This document shows, piece after piece, positions 1-8,142 of a stretch of DNA of 23,989 bases. The stretch lies in the NCBI GenBank assembly GCA_905221605.1, contig CAJNDS010001306.1:1-23989 (forward strand), in the 5' to 3' direction. Source of the stretch: Symbiodinium natans. Lineage: Eukaryota; Sar; Dinophyceae; Suessiales; Symbiodiniaceae. How positions within the stretch are numbered: position 1 is the stretch's first letter; every line of letters begins with the position of its first letter. The notes under the pieces were generated by a model. It saw only the letters and a list, made by a program, of their open reading frames with translations, was not told where the DNA came from and ran no database searches. The position numbers and the translations under genes were made by a program.

Positions 1-333
1 GGCCGGCAAGAGCTACAACAGCTGTCCCTCATTGAGCTGCTTGGAAGAACTTGGAGACAAAATCTGTCAATCCGTAGCTTCGTGGGGCAAAGGTTGTATA
101 AGCGTGCGAGATCAAGTGGCCCCGGCCTCGGCACGATCCTGCAAAGAGAGGAGATTCCGCTATGACCAGCCGCATGCATGTCTTGGTGGTTGTCTCTGCC
201 ATCTGGGACGTGGGAAAGGGCGCAGAGAGGCAACGGTTTGAGATTTGGTGAGTTACTGTCCGAAATAGACACAGGCTTCGTCAAGGGCACTCGGCATGAA
301 ATGGAACTTCAGGTGCAGACTTCAAGCTGCTGA
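1..333 (+). pseudogene. Coding-like frame cut by the window edge, one internal TGA
   Basis: Frame 1 is open from the left edge to a TGA at 331-333, broken only by a TGA at 163-165. The part before the break has a composition typical of a soluble helical protein (RQELQQLSLIELLGRTW), and the part after it reads FGELLSEIDTGFVKGT. A second coding-like stretch (GADFKLLSIAMDSVL) follows in another frame around 312-395, as expected if a reading frame had been lost by indel. A good splice-donor-like GGTGAGT lies at 247-253, so the TGA could instead lie in an intron or outside a true exon. The product is not recognised. Either a decayed gene fragment or chance; the left end is missing. Confidence 0.22.
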
Positions 334-707
334 GCATTGCCATGGACAGTGTATTGCTCAGCATCAGTCAGTGCATCCAAAAACGGCATCACCTTTAAAG
401 AAGTCTGTTCACAAGCTCGTCGCAGTATCAGCCGTACTCGTAGATCCTTGATATCGCTGCTAGACCTGAGCTTGGCTCATCAAGGCGACAATCCAAAGAC
501 TGGGCTGCTGGAGTTGCTGGCACCGACGTGATTTCATGGAAGAAAAGGGTGTCCATCGGCATAGGAAGATATAGTGACTCTGGTCCGAACATGTGCTGAG
601 CCTTGGGCAGGAAGGTTCTCTGAGACCAGAAAAAGATGAAAAAGGCCATGCAAGTTCTTGGCCACCTGTTTCATCGCCACTGTCCCAGCCCCCCGAAACC
701 CTCATGA

Positions 708-866
708 AGCACACAGAGATGGAGCGCTGTTCTGAATGCACAGGATGACATGCATCAACAGATTGCACAAACACTCTGCTGTGTGCAAGTTCCCGGCGTT
801 CATGCCTTGTACGAAGGGTTTTGGATTCAGTTGTGGGTTGTCACAACCCCAGAGCCAGGGGTGTAG
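708..866 (+). CDS. Short coding-like frame, unknown product
   Basis: A 52-codon open frame runs between a TGA at 705-707 and a TAG at 864-866. Its composition is balanced and protein-like (RWSAVLNAQDDMHQQIAQTL, then LYEGFWIQLWVVTTPEP), with an internal ATG about a third of the way in. It overlaps minus-strand frames of poorer composition. It could be one exon or chance; no domain is recognised. Confidence 0.15.
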   Translation, partial: STQRWSAVLNAQDDMHQQIAQTLCCVQVPGVHALYEGFWIQLWVVTTPEPGV

Positions 867-1497
867 CCAAGATACGGAAAGCAAAGGGCAACCATGACGG
901 AAGCTCAGGAATGAGGAGCCACGACATACCAACCCCACAGAACCACGACAAGCCAACCCACACAAACCCGACAATGCCCGTGTATCGCAACTCTGTGTGC
1001 GGCAGTTTCGTTGAAAATCACCCCAAACTCGCAACCTGCAGGGTGTTAAATAGAATAACTCTGTTCATTTGTAGCGTTATTTTGTTTTTCGTAGGTTAAG
1101 TGTGGTTAGTTCGGGGCGGGTATATGCGGTTATGGTAGGACAGGGACTTGGGTGTGGCACTGGTTTTTATATCTTGAACAATGATTCCAATAGTTCATTA
1201 TCTTTATCAACCTTTTGCAATTCGACTGGGGTGCCGATATTTTGCGAGGGTTGCCTTGTAAAGATTATTCGATAGCTTGTTTTTAGGGTTTTATGGGCTC
1301 TAATTATACTAGAGGGCACCCGTCGGTTTGCAGCTTGCGGCAATTCTTGTGGCAACTACGTAGGATTAGGGTTGGTCTTTCGTGTCCTGTGACGGCTTTG
1401 CTTTGATCGATCCTTCCTGACAGGTCCTCCAGGTCCTCCCTGGAGGAGGCGAACACGCCACAAAGCACAAAGATCTCGCAGCAAACCAGAGTGTGCG
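867..1497. other. No firm gene; mixed-composition spacer
   Basis: Nothing firm is seen here. About 905-975 is A/C-rich with an irregular CCAACCC/CACGAC rhythm, and 1080-1370 is AT-richer. A minus-strand frame at 1167-1355 ends in a charged stretch (VELQKVDKDNELLESLFKI) that could be an exon, but nothing else supports it. Confidence 0.3.
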
Positions 1498-1525
1498 ATT
1501 TAGGGTTTAGGGTTTAGTGTTTAGG
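1498..1525 (+). repeat. Interstitial telomere-motif patch
   Basis: About three consecutive TTTAGGG-type units, the last ones degenerate (TTTAGTG, TTTAGG), on the + strand. This is the plant/dinoflagellate telomere motif at an internal site. Confidence 0.85.
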
Positions 1526-1632
1526 TTACTCGACAACTTCTTGGTAGCAACTCTTGACAAGTTTTCCTAGAAGCCTCATCTGGCGGGTTGGGACAAAGTG
1601 TTCCCAGGTATTTTCGGAACTGCAAAACTTTA

Positions 1633-1812
1633 ATGGCTTCTCTAGCAAGCGGCAAGCGCCAAAATTTTGTTCAGCTGCCAGTTCTCTCACCTCGGTTGGC
1701 CATGTTTGCTGCTCAATGCCAGATGTTCGGCGTAGCAGAAGACTGCAGCCCGGCCGGCACCACGATGTCTAGCATAGCAGGTCAAGAAGTCTTGAGCGGA
1801 TCGTTCATGTGA
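1633..1812 (+). CDS. Short coding-like frame, unknown product
   Basis: A 59-residue open frame starts at an ATG and ends at a TGA at 1810-1812. Its composition is Ala/Ser/Met-rich and protein-like, beginning MASLASGKRQNFVQLPVL and ending in QEVLSGSFM. The frame is open upstream as far as about 1588 without another ATG. A GTGAAG splice-donor-like site overlaps the stop. The next coding-like block on this strand (1984-2163) is in the same frame, so the two might be exons of one gene, but no clear intron joins them. The product is unknown. Confidence 0.2.
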   Translation: MASLASGKRQNFVQLPVLSPRLAMFAAQCQMFGVAEDCSPAGTTMSSIAGQEVLSGSFM

Positions 1813-1983
1813 AGAAATCTTACACGTGGCAGCAGCTTCCAGGTCCAACGAGTTAGTACACCCCAACTGGTCCGTGGTCTAAGTACCCCTCCCTTGATGG
1901 GTCTTAAACGGTTCGAATCCTTTGAATTCGGTGTGCACGCTTTGGGCTGCGCCAGCAACTCTGACCATGAACCAAATGTATGA

Positions 1984-2163
1984 GAAGCACTAAATTCTGT
2001 CGCCCGCATACTGCGCTACGTCATCCTCTTCGTCGCTATGGGGCTGGCAATCGATGCCACAGCTCAGCGACTTCTGCAGCAGCTTTTACATGCGGAGCCC
2101 AACGAGGCCTGGTTGGATCCTCCTTTGCTGTGTTTCGCTAAATCAGTTGTGTATAGGGTTTAG
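1984..2163 (+). CDS. Short coding-like frame with hydrophobic N-terminal half
   Basis: A 59-codon frame is open from just after a TGA at 1981-1983 to a TAG that lies in a degenerate telomere-motif patch. The residues look coding: a hydrophobic run (ILRYVILFVAMGLAI) that could be a membrane or buried helix, then RLLQQLLHAEPNEAWLDPP. There is no good initiator at the 5' end, so it would have to be an internal exon. The stop inside the repeat suggests that the repeat truncated an older frame. The product is unknown. Confidence 0.22.
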   Translation, partial: EALNSVARILRYVILFVAMGLAIDATAQRLLQQLLHAEPNEAWLDPPLLCFAKSVVYRV

Positions 2164-2218
2164 AGTTTGGTGTTTGGTGTATAAGGTTTGGGGTTTAAGT
2201 TAAGGTTTAAGGTTTAGG
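2152..2218 (+). repeat. Degenerate telomere-motif array
   Basis: About nine imperfect units of the TTTAGGG type (AGGGTTT, AGAGTTT, GGTGTTT, AAGGTTT and similar) on the + strand. It is more diverged than the other patches and so probably older. Confidence 0.75.
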
Positions 2219-2513
2219 CCCCTATTCCTATGTTCAGGGGTTCCCAAGAACGGACCGAATTTTTTGGAACTGATGGGACCCTAAACCTGGAGACTTCCCG
2301 TTCCAAGCCCTCAACCCTAACGTTTCTCAACGCCAAAAGCTCCACAACCGGATGCTTGTCGGTATGCCCCCCGAAAAAATCGTGCGACAAGAACGCACGA
2401 AAGCTGCGAGGCCCCAACAAAGCTTCGAGCTCATATGGGTTTCGGGGCTTAAAGTTCAGGACTCTAAGGTCAAGGAGCCAGCGACCCGTTGCCCTCACCC
2501 AGGCCTCTGGCAC
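2214..2513 (-). CDS. Minus-strand coding-like frame, unknown product
   Basis: This is a 99-residue frame with an ATG start, protein-like throughout, with stretches such as RNPYELEALLGPRSFRAFLS and KHPVVELLALRNVRVEG. The + strand frame over the same bases (2230-2592) is basic and Ser/Thr-rich and looks like the shadow. Against it, several codons near its 3' end fall in telomere-like GTTTAGGGT words, and no domain is recognised. Confidence 0.2.
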   Translation of the reverse strand: MPEAWVRATGRWLLDLRVLNFKPRNPYELEALLGPRSFRAFLSHDFFGGHTDKHPVVELLALRNVRVEGLEREVSRFRVPSVPKNSVRSWEPLNIGIGA

Positions 2514-2756
2514 TTCCCGCGCGCCTTTGTCCTGCGAAGAGGCGGTCCCTGATTGTCAATGGCCCTTGAAACGGGTCGAAAGGAAGCGATAGGAAGCGCT
2601 GAAATCAAAAAGGAGAGACGGGAGAGAGGCCTAAGGCCTAAGTCGACATCTGAGGGTTCCGAGGCCTAAAGCCCCGTGTGCAAGTGAAGGTCGCCTTGAC
2701 AGACGCGGTGAAGCCACCAGAGGAGCTGCTGGGAATTCCTTCGCAGTACCCTAAGC

Positions 2757-2781
2757 CGTAAACCCTAAACCCTAAACACCC
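2757..2781 (-). repeat. Telomere-motif patch, reverse orientation
   Basis: Three CCCTAAA units (AACCCTAAACCCTAAACACCC), so the motif points to the minus strand, opposite to the patch at 2921-2958. Confidence 0.85.
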
Positions 2782-2920
2782 TTTATAAGAGAACCTTTTA
2801 GCTGCTAAAAGGAATTTTAGCACAGTGAAACAGAAATCCACCCGCATTCCTGTCACTCGAAGCCCAGACCCTGAGCCCAAATGCCCGCAAAAGCGCTCTG
2901 AGCGAATAAACAGATGGGTC

Positions 2921-2958
2921 GTTTAGGGTTTAGGGTTTTTTTGGTTTAGGGTTGGGGG
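2921..2958 (+). repeat. Telomere-motif patch interrupted by a T run
   Basis: Two TTTAGGG units, a T7 run, then another GTTTAGGGTT. It lies about 140 bp from the oppositely oriented patch at 2757-2781. Confidence 0.85.
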
Positions 2959-3020
2959 CTCAAAAATTCCGGGTTAAGGTTTGGCCGTTACAGGGCGGGG
3001 TGTAATTATCGGCAAAATTT

Positions 3021-3221
3021 GTGCTGCATTTTGACTACTGGAGTGTCTATGTTCTCTCGGGTCGGAAGCCGAGTGGCCAGGAAAACCCGCCACCAGGGGA
3101 GCCATCGAAAGAGGCAGGGATGCGCAAGCGACTGCTGCGTGTACCTTCCACACTTTCTCAACTGGAGCCCTATGATCAGAGACGGCTTCCAAGGCGTAAG
3201 CCGGAAGAGCCCTCAGTCTAA
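3021..3221 (+). CDS. Short charged Pro-rich coding-like frame
   Basis: This 66-codon frame is hydrophilic, with alternating charges and prolines (RKPSGQENPPPGEPSKEAG, then RRLPRRKPEEPSV before the stop). Such composition suits a disordered linker or C-terminal tail. It starts at a non-ATG codon, so it would have to be an internal or terminal exon. Overlapping frames on both strands are of similar length, which weakens the call. Confidence 0.18.
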   Translation: MLHFDYWSVYVLSGRKPSGQENPPPGEPSKEAGMRKRLLRVPSTLSQLEPYDQRRLPRRKPEEPSV

Positions 3222-3663
3222 GTTCTGCAAACATAACGCAAACTCTAGAAGCCTACGTCAGAGCTGTCGGATCTTGGTTTGCAGGATTCAAGAGGATGCT
3301 TGGGTTTAGGCTTTTGGAGATATTGGGATATGGCCGGTGGGCGTAGACTCCATGCACACTTCCAGAACCCAAGGCCTTATCCCAACATCCCAAAGCCCAA
3401 TCCAATATCGAGTGACTGGCATGAGAAGCCCAGAGCCCAGAATCTGCGCATGGTTCTTCCATGTTCTCCCAAAGCCCACCATCAAACCCAAGAAGCGGGT
3501 CTCTGCAAATCCTCCCGAAGGCTGGGTAGCCACGGGTAGCCAAGTGAGGGTTTTCGGGTTTTCCCTTATTCGACTGACAACATACGCACCTGAGGTGTCC
3601 CATGACGTGATGCCGGCTGCCACGCCTGGAGCTTAGACAATGCTGTTGTGTTATCTACAGTGA

Positions 3664-3933
3664 CTATATAGTGGTTGTGGCAGCCGGAACTTCTGTGATT
3701 GGCCCAGGCTGGACACTTTGTTCCAGAAGGTCGCAAGCCTGGAGCAAAAGATATGCAAGCTCCTAGGTCAGATCCTTGCCAGCACTACAGACAGTCAAAG
3801 CCCGAAGTCAAAGCAAATTTTTCTGATGTTTGATATCAAGGGGGGAAAAAACAAGCCGGAGTCGCAAAACACAGCGTCACCTTGCGATTGCTGCCAGGGC
3901 TTCCGAGCCTCCGAGACCCAGCGCGTGGGCTAA
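3664..3933 (+). CDS. Coding-like frame with a short predicted coiled coil
   Basis: An 89-codon frame is open from just after a splice-acceptor-like TTATCTACAG at 3651-3660 to a TAA at 3931-3933. From about residue 15 it reads CDWPRLDTLFQKVASLEQK, with heptad-like spacing of V/L/I through KICKLLGQILA, which suggests a short amphipathic helix or coiled coil. A basic and Ser-rich tail follows (SPKSKQIFLMFDIKGGKNK) and then a Cys-rich end (PCDCCQG). The stop lies about 20 bp before a telomere-motif patch. No family is recognised. It is a candidate exon, possibly of the same gene as the blocks at 4.0-4.8 kb. Confidence 0.3.
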   Translation, partial: LYSGCGSRNFCDWPRLDTLFQKVASLEQKICKLLGQILASTTDSQSPKSKQIFLMFDIKGGKNKPESQNTASPCDCCQGFRASETQRVG

Positions 3934-3951
3934 CAGTAGAAGAACGCCGGT

Positions 3952-3993
3952 GGTTTAGGGTTTAGGGTGCAGGGTTTAGGGTTTAGGGTTTAG
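3952..3993 (+). repeat. Telomere-motif patch
   Basis: Five TTTAGGG units in a row apart from one GTGCAGGG interruption, on the + strand. Confidence 0.88.
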
Positions 3994-4020
3994 CCTATCT
4001 TCTTCGCAAGGCTTGTGTAA

Positions 4021-4203
4021 CAGCCATTGGGAGAAACCACTGATTGCTATGCCTGCTTATTGGCAATGTTGGGCATATCCAGAACCATAGTAGGTCTATT
4101 TGCAGGAAGGCTTCTTCTGCACAGGGGTCTTGGGAGTTTGTTTTTTAAGATCAACTCAGAGATTGTGGAATTGTGGAGCCACCGCCTCCCCGCCCCCTCG
4201 TGA
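4021..4203 (+). CDS. Short coding-like frame, partly hydrophobic
   Basis: A 60-codon frame lies between a TAA at 4018-4020 and a TGA at 4201-4203. It contains a hydrophobic helix-like run (YACLLAMLGISRTIVGLFAG) followed by LFFKINSEIVELWSHR. There is no early ATG apart from one inside the hydrophobic run. The next block starts in a different frame and overlaps this one by about 50 bp, which suggests a frameshift, an unrecognised intron, or that one of the two is chance. Confidence 0.2.
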   Translation, partial: QPLGETTDCYACLLAMLGISRTIVGLFAGRLLLHRGLGSLFFKINSEIVELWSHRLPAPS

Positions 4204-4460
4204 AATCTGCAGTTGTGTCACTTCCTTGGTCTCCGCTCATCGGAGAAGGGAGGATGCCTCAGAACATTGAGCAGAATCATTGGCCTTTCGTGTTCCGGAA
4301 GACCTAGGTATTTTGTCGCACCTGCGACAAGTGCGAAGAAACAGAGCAAGGTAAAGAGAAAGCGCTTTCTCACATCTTGTTCCACAAGTCCAAAGACTGC
4401 CTGGAAGAAGCAGAAGGTCCAGGAGATGTTGTCTCCAAGGCCCGTTGCTCAGCTTATTGA
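4149..4460 (+). pseudogene. Coding-like frame with one internal TAG and a Cys cluster
   Basis: The frame is open from a TAA at 4146-4148 to a TGA at 4458-4460, except for a TAG at 4305-4307. Upstream of the TAG it reads MPQNIEQNHWPFVFRKT (ATG at 4254). Downstream it reads VFCRTCDKCEETEQGKEKAL and ends KARCSAY. CxxCxxC recalls a small metal-binding knuckle, but no partner ligands are clear and no family is recognised. The stop falls in CCTAGG next to an AG that could act as a splice acceptor, so an exon boundary is as likely as a nonsense mutation. Confidence 0.25.
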
Positions 4461-4537
4461 CGGACAACGCACATGCACATGAAGGCCGCATGCTATGAGC
4501 TGAAAATTAGCTACCTCCAAAGTCCGGCCCACGATAG

Positions 4538-4765
4538 CTGCTGGAAGGCGGTCGTGTAACGAGGTGCATTGAAGATGAGCATGTGCGCCGGAATCTCGAC
4601 TGCGAGTTCTTTCATGTGGGCGATGAGGAGGCCGTGGATGACCAGCAGGAGAGCTATAGGGCGCTTGTTTGTTCTTGGGAGGGGTGGAGGAGGGGTGGGG
4701 GGGAGGGAGGACATCCAGCGTTCTTAGGAGCGCAGCGCTCTCTTGTGACGAGAGATCACTTTTAG
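4538..4765 (+). CDS. Acidic coding-like frame running into a G-rich tract
   Basis: A 75-codon frame is open from after a TAG at 4535-4537. It is protein-like for its first ~45 codons (CIEDEHVRRNLDCEFFHVG, then DEEAVDDQQESYRAL). It then crosses a G-rich tract at 4675-4711 that codes for repeated Gly, Arg and Trp, so the real exon, if any, probably ends before about 4680. It may belong with the neighbouring + strand blocks. The product is unknown. Confidence 0.22.
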   Translation: MLEGGRVTRCIEDEHVRRNLDCEFFHVGDEEAVDDQQESYRALVCSWEGWRRGGGEGGHPAFLGAQRSLVTRDHF

Positions 4766-4816
4766 CACTTTTTCTCGTCTACCCACGAGAGAAGGACCAC
4801 CAGAAGGACCACCAAG

Positions 4817-5236
4817 ATGTTTGGGGCCTTGACTGGGGCGCCTTTGAACCGGCGCCTTGCTGCTGACAAAAATCGTAGTCATCGTAGTTGTGTGGTCCTT
4901 CTTTGGACACTTTCGAGAGATTTCGCCTCGCGTTCAGTTCACCTTAGTATTTCTTCATGGCCTGGGCTTCAGGGTCTCAATATCTTTGGAAAGGAAACTT
5001 CATTCCCAGATATCTCCCAACATAGCGCCCAAGTGCGGACCGTCCAGAAGGTTGTGCCTGTCGGCATCCCTGGCGCAAAGCTGAGGTACACGTGCTCTCT
5101 GACCCTTGCAATTCCAGTGATTCCAGCGCCACAGCCAACAAGGCCCAGCAAGACGTGCCATAAACTCAGTCCTGACCAAAGCTCTTTTTCAAGTTGGGTA
5201 TTCTTGCCAGCAGCTAAGGCAGAGTTCGCTTGGTGA
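4817..5236 (+). CDS. 139-residue + strand frame, unknown product
   Basis: This frame has a start at 4817 preceded by a two-copy 12-bp repeat (AGAAGGACCACC, about 4792-4815), and it ends at a TGA at 5234-5236. It starts MFGALTGAPLNRRLAADKN and later contains GKETSFPDISQHSAQVRTVQ and VPVGIPGAKLRY. The middle and C-terminal parts are Ser/Pro-rich with no clear domain, signal peptide or membrane helix. A minus-strand frame at 4969-5151 competes over part of it. The length is within the range expected by chance here. Confidence 0.25.
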   Translation: MFGALTGAPLNRRLAADKNRSHRSCVVLLWTLSRDFASRSVHLSISSWPGLQGLNIFGKETSFPDISQHSAQVRTVQKVVPVGIPGAKLRYTCSLTLAIPVIPAPQPTRPSKTCHKLSPDQSSFSSWVFLPAAKAEFAW

Positions 5237-5286
5237 CGGTGGTTTGGAGGCTCTTTGGGAGTTTATGGCTTAGGGATGTTTAGGTG

Positions 5287-5913
5287 TCAGGGCTTCGGGC
5301 GCGCAAGCCTTTCTGGGATTGAGGACGCAATCTCTTCGCAATCCTTGCCACGGAGTTTCAGTGCGGAGGTCAGGCCGTAGCTTGGGCATGCGCGTGTAAA
5401 GCAGACTCCTTGCATGGTGTGGTGATGACGGTTTCGCTCATCTTTGCAGGAGACCTGCGCGACGGCATGTGCCGAATGCCCACTTGCCGCTGGGACCAAA
5501 TCGTAACATGCACAGCAACATATAGCTATGAGCTGCCTGGGGAGGCCTGCTGAAAATCGCAAGTCATAATAAGCGTCCATGCGACTGTAGAAACCGGCAG
5601 CCATTCTTGTTTTCGGGTTCGTTCCGAGGCTGGCCCTGGGGAATGGGATCCGTATAAGCTCCTCTTGCACCTCGGACTGCTGGTGTGAGCGGCATTCTCG
5701 CAGATTCTGAATTTGCAAACTATAGAAGTTCTTTGACGGACACGCCTGAGGCCTGGCTTGCTGCCGTACCTTGATGCGCCTCGCTTCAGAGGCAAGCTGC
5801 GGGATACGGTTTGATCAATGCCTGTGTACTTCTCAGGTGGATGATTTGAAGAACTGGCGCCAGGCCTCCCAGCACACCAGGAGCCCGAAGGCGTGGATCT
5901 TACCATTGACCTT
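5287..5913 (-). pseudogene. Minus-strand coding-like frame with two TGA breaks
   Basis: Read on the minus strand, one frame runs from 5913 to a TGA at 5287-5289, broken only by two close TGA codons at 5833-5835 and 5815-5817. The short 5' block reads HAFGLLVCWEAWRQFFKSS. The 3' block, 5814 to 5287, is 175 sense codons with varied, protein-like composition: PQLASEARRIKVRQQ, then RMDAYYDLRFSAGLPRQ, a Cys-rich hydrophobic patch (AICCCACYDLV) and a basic end (LKLRGKDCEEIAS). It is the longest clean minus-strand frame outside the microsatellite and the duplicated arms. No family is recognised. The breaks may mark a short intron or decay. Confidence 0.3.
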
Positions 5914-6025
5914 TTATACTGAAAGATTTAGTTGTCGCTGCACCAAAGCATAGCTGCGTAGCTGGACTGGATCGTCAGCGCGCCGCCTGGAGAGCCCGGC
6001 TCGTTGATGTGAGCGTGGATGCTAG

Positions 6026-6302
6026 GTCCTGCTAGAGCACGTGGCCGAGATAGGCAGCATGGCGAGGCCTGAGAGAAGTATGTTTTCAGCCACTTCACTT
6101 GGTAGTGTTTCCACCTCACACAGTGGTGCAGTTTGTCGTGAGTCTGTAAGAAGGTGCTTTTTGATTCTAGTGCGGAGGTCTGAGGCAGTCCTGACTTATT
6201 GGGACTCCTGCAAGCTGTTCGTCCGGTACCGCTTCTCTGCCTTCGGAGCGGATGCCGAGCGAAGGAAGCACTTCGATTGCCTCCTTGGCCTGACAAACAA
6301 GA
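6026..6302 (+). CDS. Coding-like frame ending at a microsatellite
   Basis: This frame is open from just after a TAG at 6023-6025, where GCTAG resembles a splice acceptor, to the start of the TA repeat. It reads SMARPERSMFSATSLGS, then YWDSCKLFVRYRFSAFGADA and RRKHFDCLLGLTNK. The TA repeat then takes over, so the true 3' end is not visible. A minus-strand frame over the same bases is of similar quality, which limits confidence. The product is unknown. Confidence 0.22.
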
Positions 6303-6327
6303 TATATATATATATATAGACATATAC

Positions 6328-6363
<36 letters not shown>

Positions 6364-6440
6364 AAATGTATATGTGTGTATTGTGACAGTATACATATAT
6401 ATATATATATGTTTATATGTTTATATATATACACACATGC
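6301..6440. repeat. Compound (TA)n/(TG)n microsatellite
   Basis: Blocks of (TA)n, a (TG)10 run near 6343-6362, a second (TA)n near 6393-6409 and further TA/CA-rich bases. The TA blocks are self-complementary. All open frames through this stretch (repeating Ile-Tyr or Val-Cys) are products of the repeat. Confidence 0.95.
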
Positions 6441-6798
6441 GTATGTAGATATTAGCCTCCTCAAAGGCCCTGTCCCCTCCCCCTTGCCTGCGTGCACATG
6501 GCCTGGCAGTCCAGTCACTAACGTGTGCATGTCCGATGCTCAACAAGTCACTCAGTCCGATGCTCAGGGCTCTGGCATAGCAGTCTACTCCAATTCACTG
6601 GACTCCAATGCTGACTGGTGGTGAGGTGAGAATGGCATGGGCGGGGGGTGGTCAAGCGGGGTGAGGGCAGGAACCGAGGAAGACAATCCCCAGCCCCAAA
6701 CCGGAAAAAGAGATTGAATTGATGAGAGGGGAGTCACCGAAATCCCTAACTCGCGACTCGTGGGGGCCCCAGCCACCAGCTGATCATTAGCTGCTCAC

Positions 6799-6821
6799 TA
6801 GGGTTTAGGGTTTAGGGATTT
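6799..6821 (+). repeat. Telomere-motif patch
   Basis: Two full TTTAGGG units with flanking partial units, about 115 bp upstream of the start of the helical protein candidate. Confidence 0.85.
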
Positions 6822-6935
6822 CGGTTTCGTGTCAGTTGCTGGCATCTGGGAGTCAGGGGTGTCCCTGAGGGAATCTCTGACGGCTCACGGGCCGAAGCCG
6901 AGGCGAATATATAACATAGTTTGCAGACCTGCCAA

Positions 6936-7499
6936 ATGCGAATGTCTTTCATCTCAGGCTGTCGGTGGTGCATGGAGGTGCTGGTCAAAAAAACTCATTT
7001 TGCTGCAGCTGACGTCCATCGGATCGTTGGGAAGAACATTCGGGACTTACTTCAGCACTGCCGCCACGCGGATGCGTCCTTATGCAAAGCTGCCCACATA
7101 ACTCTTGAGAACGCCATGTTTAAAGGGTGCTTCCCGTTTGCACGGCAGCTGATCGCAGAAGGCATGCTGGGCTTGATGGAAGAATTTCTTTCGGACCCCA
7201 CCGACATCTGCGACCTGACCTTAACGCAGGTGCTGAACTGCGCGAGCCATTTCAGAACTGTTCTGCGTTCACTTTCCAAACTTCAGCGGCAACAGTGGGC
7301 GTCCCTGTTGGTCAGAACTCTACACCTTCGGCCCAAGCAGCTCCAACAGAAACTAGTTGAGGACCTGCAGATCCTTTGGCGAACTGATGATGATCCCAGC
7401 CGAACCTTCGCCGAAGAAGAGCGGCAGCTCCGGATATTCTACAAGACCGTGAGCTCTGATTTGGAGCCGAAACTGGCGGAGCTCATTTGGCAATGCTGA
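6936..7499 (+). CDS. Hypothetical alpha-helical protein
   Basis: This is the best ordinary gene candidate: 187 codons from the ATG at 6936 to a TGA at 7497-7499. From about residue 27 the sequence is rich in Leu, Gln, Lys, Arg and Glu, with a helix-turn-helix rhythm (HRIVGKNIRDLLQHC, ARQLIAEGMLGLMEEFL, LTLTQVLNCASHFRTVL, RPKQLQQKLVEDLQIL, LEPKLAELIWQC). This resembles armadillo/HEAT-like helical repeats, but no family signature is certain. The first ~25 residues are less convincing; splice-acceptor-like CTCAG (to 6957) or TTTTGCTGCAG (to 7008) may mark the true exon start, which would make this a 3' exon. A donor-like GTGAGT at 7501-7506 overlaps the bases just after the stop. The same frame stays open from 7500 to a TAA at 7749-7751. 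Confidence 0.5.
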   Translation: MRMSFISGCRWCMEVLVKKTHFAAADVHRIVGKNIRDLLQHCRHADASLCKAAHITLENAMFKGCFPFARQLIAEGMLGLMEEFLSDPTDICDLTLTQVLNCASHFRTVLRSLSKLQRQQWASLLVRTLHLRPKQLQQKLVEDLQILWRTDDDPSRTFAEEERQLRIFYKTVSSDLEPKLAELIWQC

Positions 7500-7751
7500 A
7501 GTGAGTGGGTTTCGCCGAGTCAAATGCGCGACAAAGAGAAGCGCGCTTTGAAACTGGTTCGCAGAGCATCCCTCCGTTCAGGGTACCTTGAACAGCAAAA
7601 TGTTCATTTAGATACTGCATTGCTGCATGTTCAAGGGAGTTCGAAGTCGTTTTACACTGGTCGGGAGGCACGAGAACATCTGCGCACCTCGGCGTGTCTT
7701 GTTGCCATGCACGTAGTATCTACTCATGCAAGCTTCCGTGTGTTTTTCTAA
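7500..7751 (+). other. In-frame open extension after the helical protein's stop
   Basis: After the TGA at 7497-7499 the same frame stays open for 83 codons to a TAA, with charged, protein-like content (RDKEKRALKLVRRASLRSG, then HLRTSACLVAMHVVSTHAS). If the TGA were spliced out or read through, the product would be about 270 residues. It may equally be 3' UTR that is open by chance; a minus-strand frame at 7483-7671 covers the same bases. Confidence 0.25.
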
Positions 7752-7872
7752 TCTGAGACCTCGGTAGCTGATTTCATAGAAGGGCTATATCACAGGAAGT
7801 AAACATGCAGGATTGCAGGTACAAGGAGTGCTCGGCAGTTGTTTAGGCTTCGAACGTATGTTTGTATAGTAA

Positions 7873-8142
7873 ATCCTCACCAGTCACCATCGTATACTAT
7901 CTACAGCAAACGATAACCTCTTTGCAAACATCCCTGCCCATTCACCGGCACCGCAATGTCTTGCTTCTTCTTCAAGTTCTACCATGACTGCCGCTGCTAT
8001 CTCAGGTACTACTTGTTACGAGGCATGTATCGAACTTACCCTCAACACACATGAATTGGAAGCCAAAGAGCAAGGCACAAGCATGGAACCAGCAACCAAA
8101 GGCTGCAAGAAGGCTTCTTCACTTGATCCTGAAGACTCATGA
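7873..8142 (+). CDS. Ser/Thr-rich coding-like frame, unknown product
   Basis: An 89-codon frame lies between a TAA at 7870-7872 and a TGA at 8140-8142. An acceptor-like CTATCTACAG at 7907-7916 may mark the real exon start. After it come ANIPAHSPAPQCLASSSSS, then an internal ATG at 7985 and ELTLNTHELEAKEQGTSMEP. The end (KKASSLDPEDS) is hydrophilic. A second frame from an ATG near 7956, rich in aromatic residues and ending within about 33 codons, also looks coding, so the choice is uncertain. No domain is recognised. Confidence 0.25.
   Translation: MLTSHHRILSTANDNLFANIPAHSPAPQCLASSSSSTMTAAAISGTTCYEACIELTLNTHELEAKEQGTSMEPATKGCKKASSLDPEDS

Noticed and set aside
1868-1935. tRNA-like B box (GGTTCGAATCC at about 1910-1920) with an A-box-like TGGTCTAAG upstream
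   Set aside because: The acceptor strands (TGGTCCG and GAATTCG) do not pair and the T stem has a mismatch, so no cloverleaf can be drawn. At most a chance or SINE-like promoter fragment.
2638-2880. 80-residue minus-strand frame
   Set aside because: Part of it (GFRVYGLGY) is translated telomere motif, and the rest shows no domain.
6196-6624. Long frames through the TA/TG repeat on both strands
   Set aside because: Their length comes from Ile-Tyr and Val-Cys runs encoded by the microsatellite.
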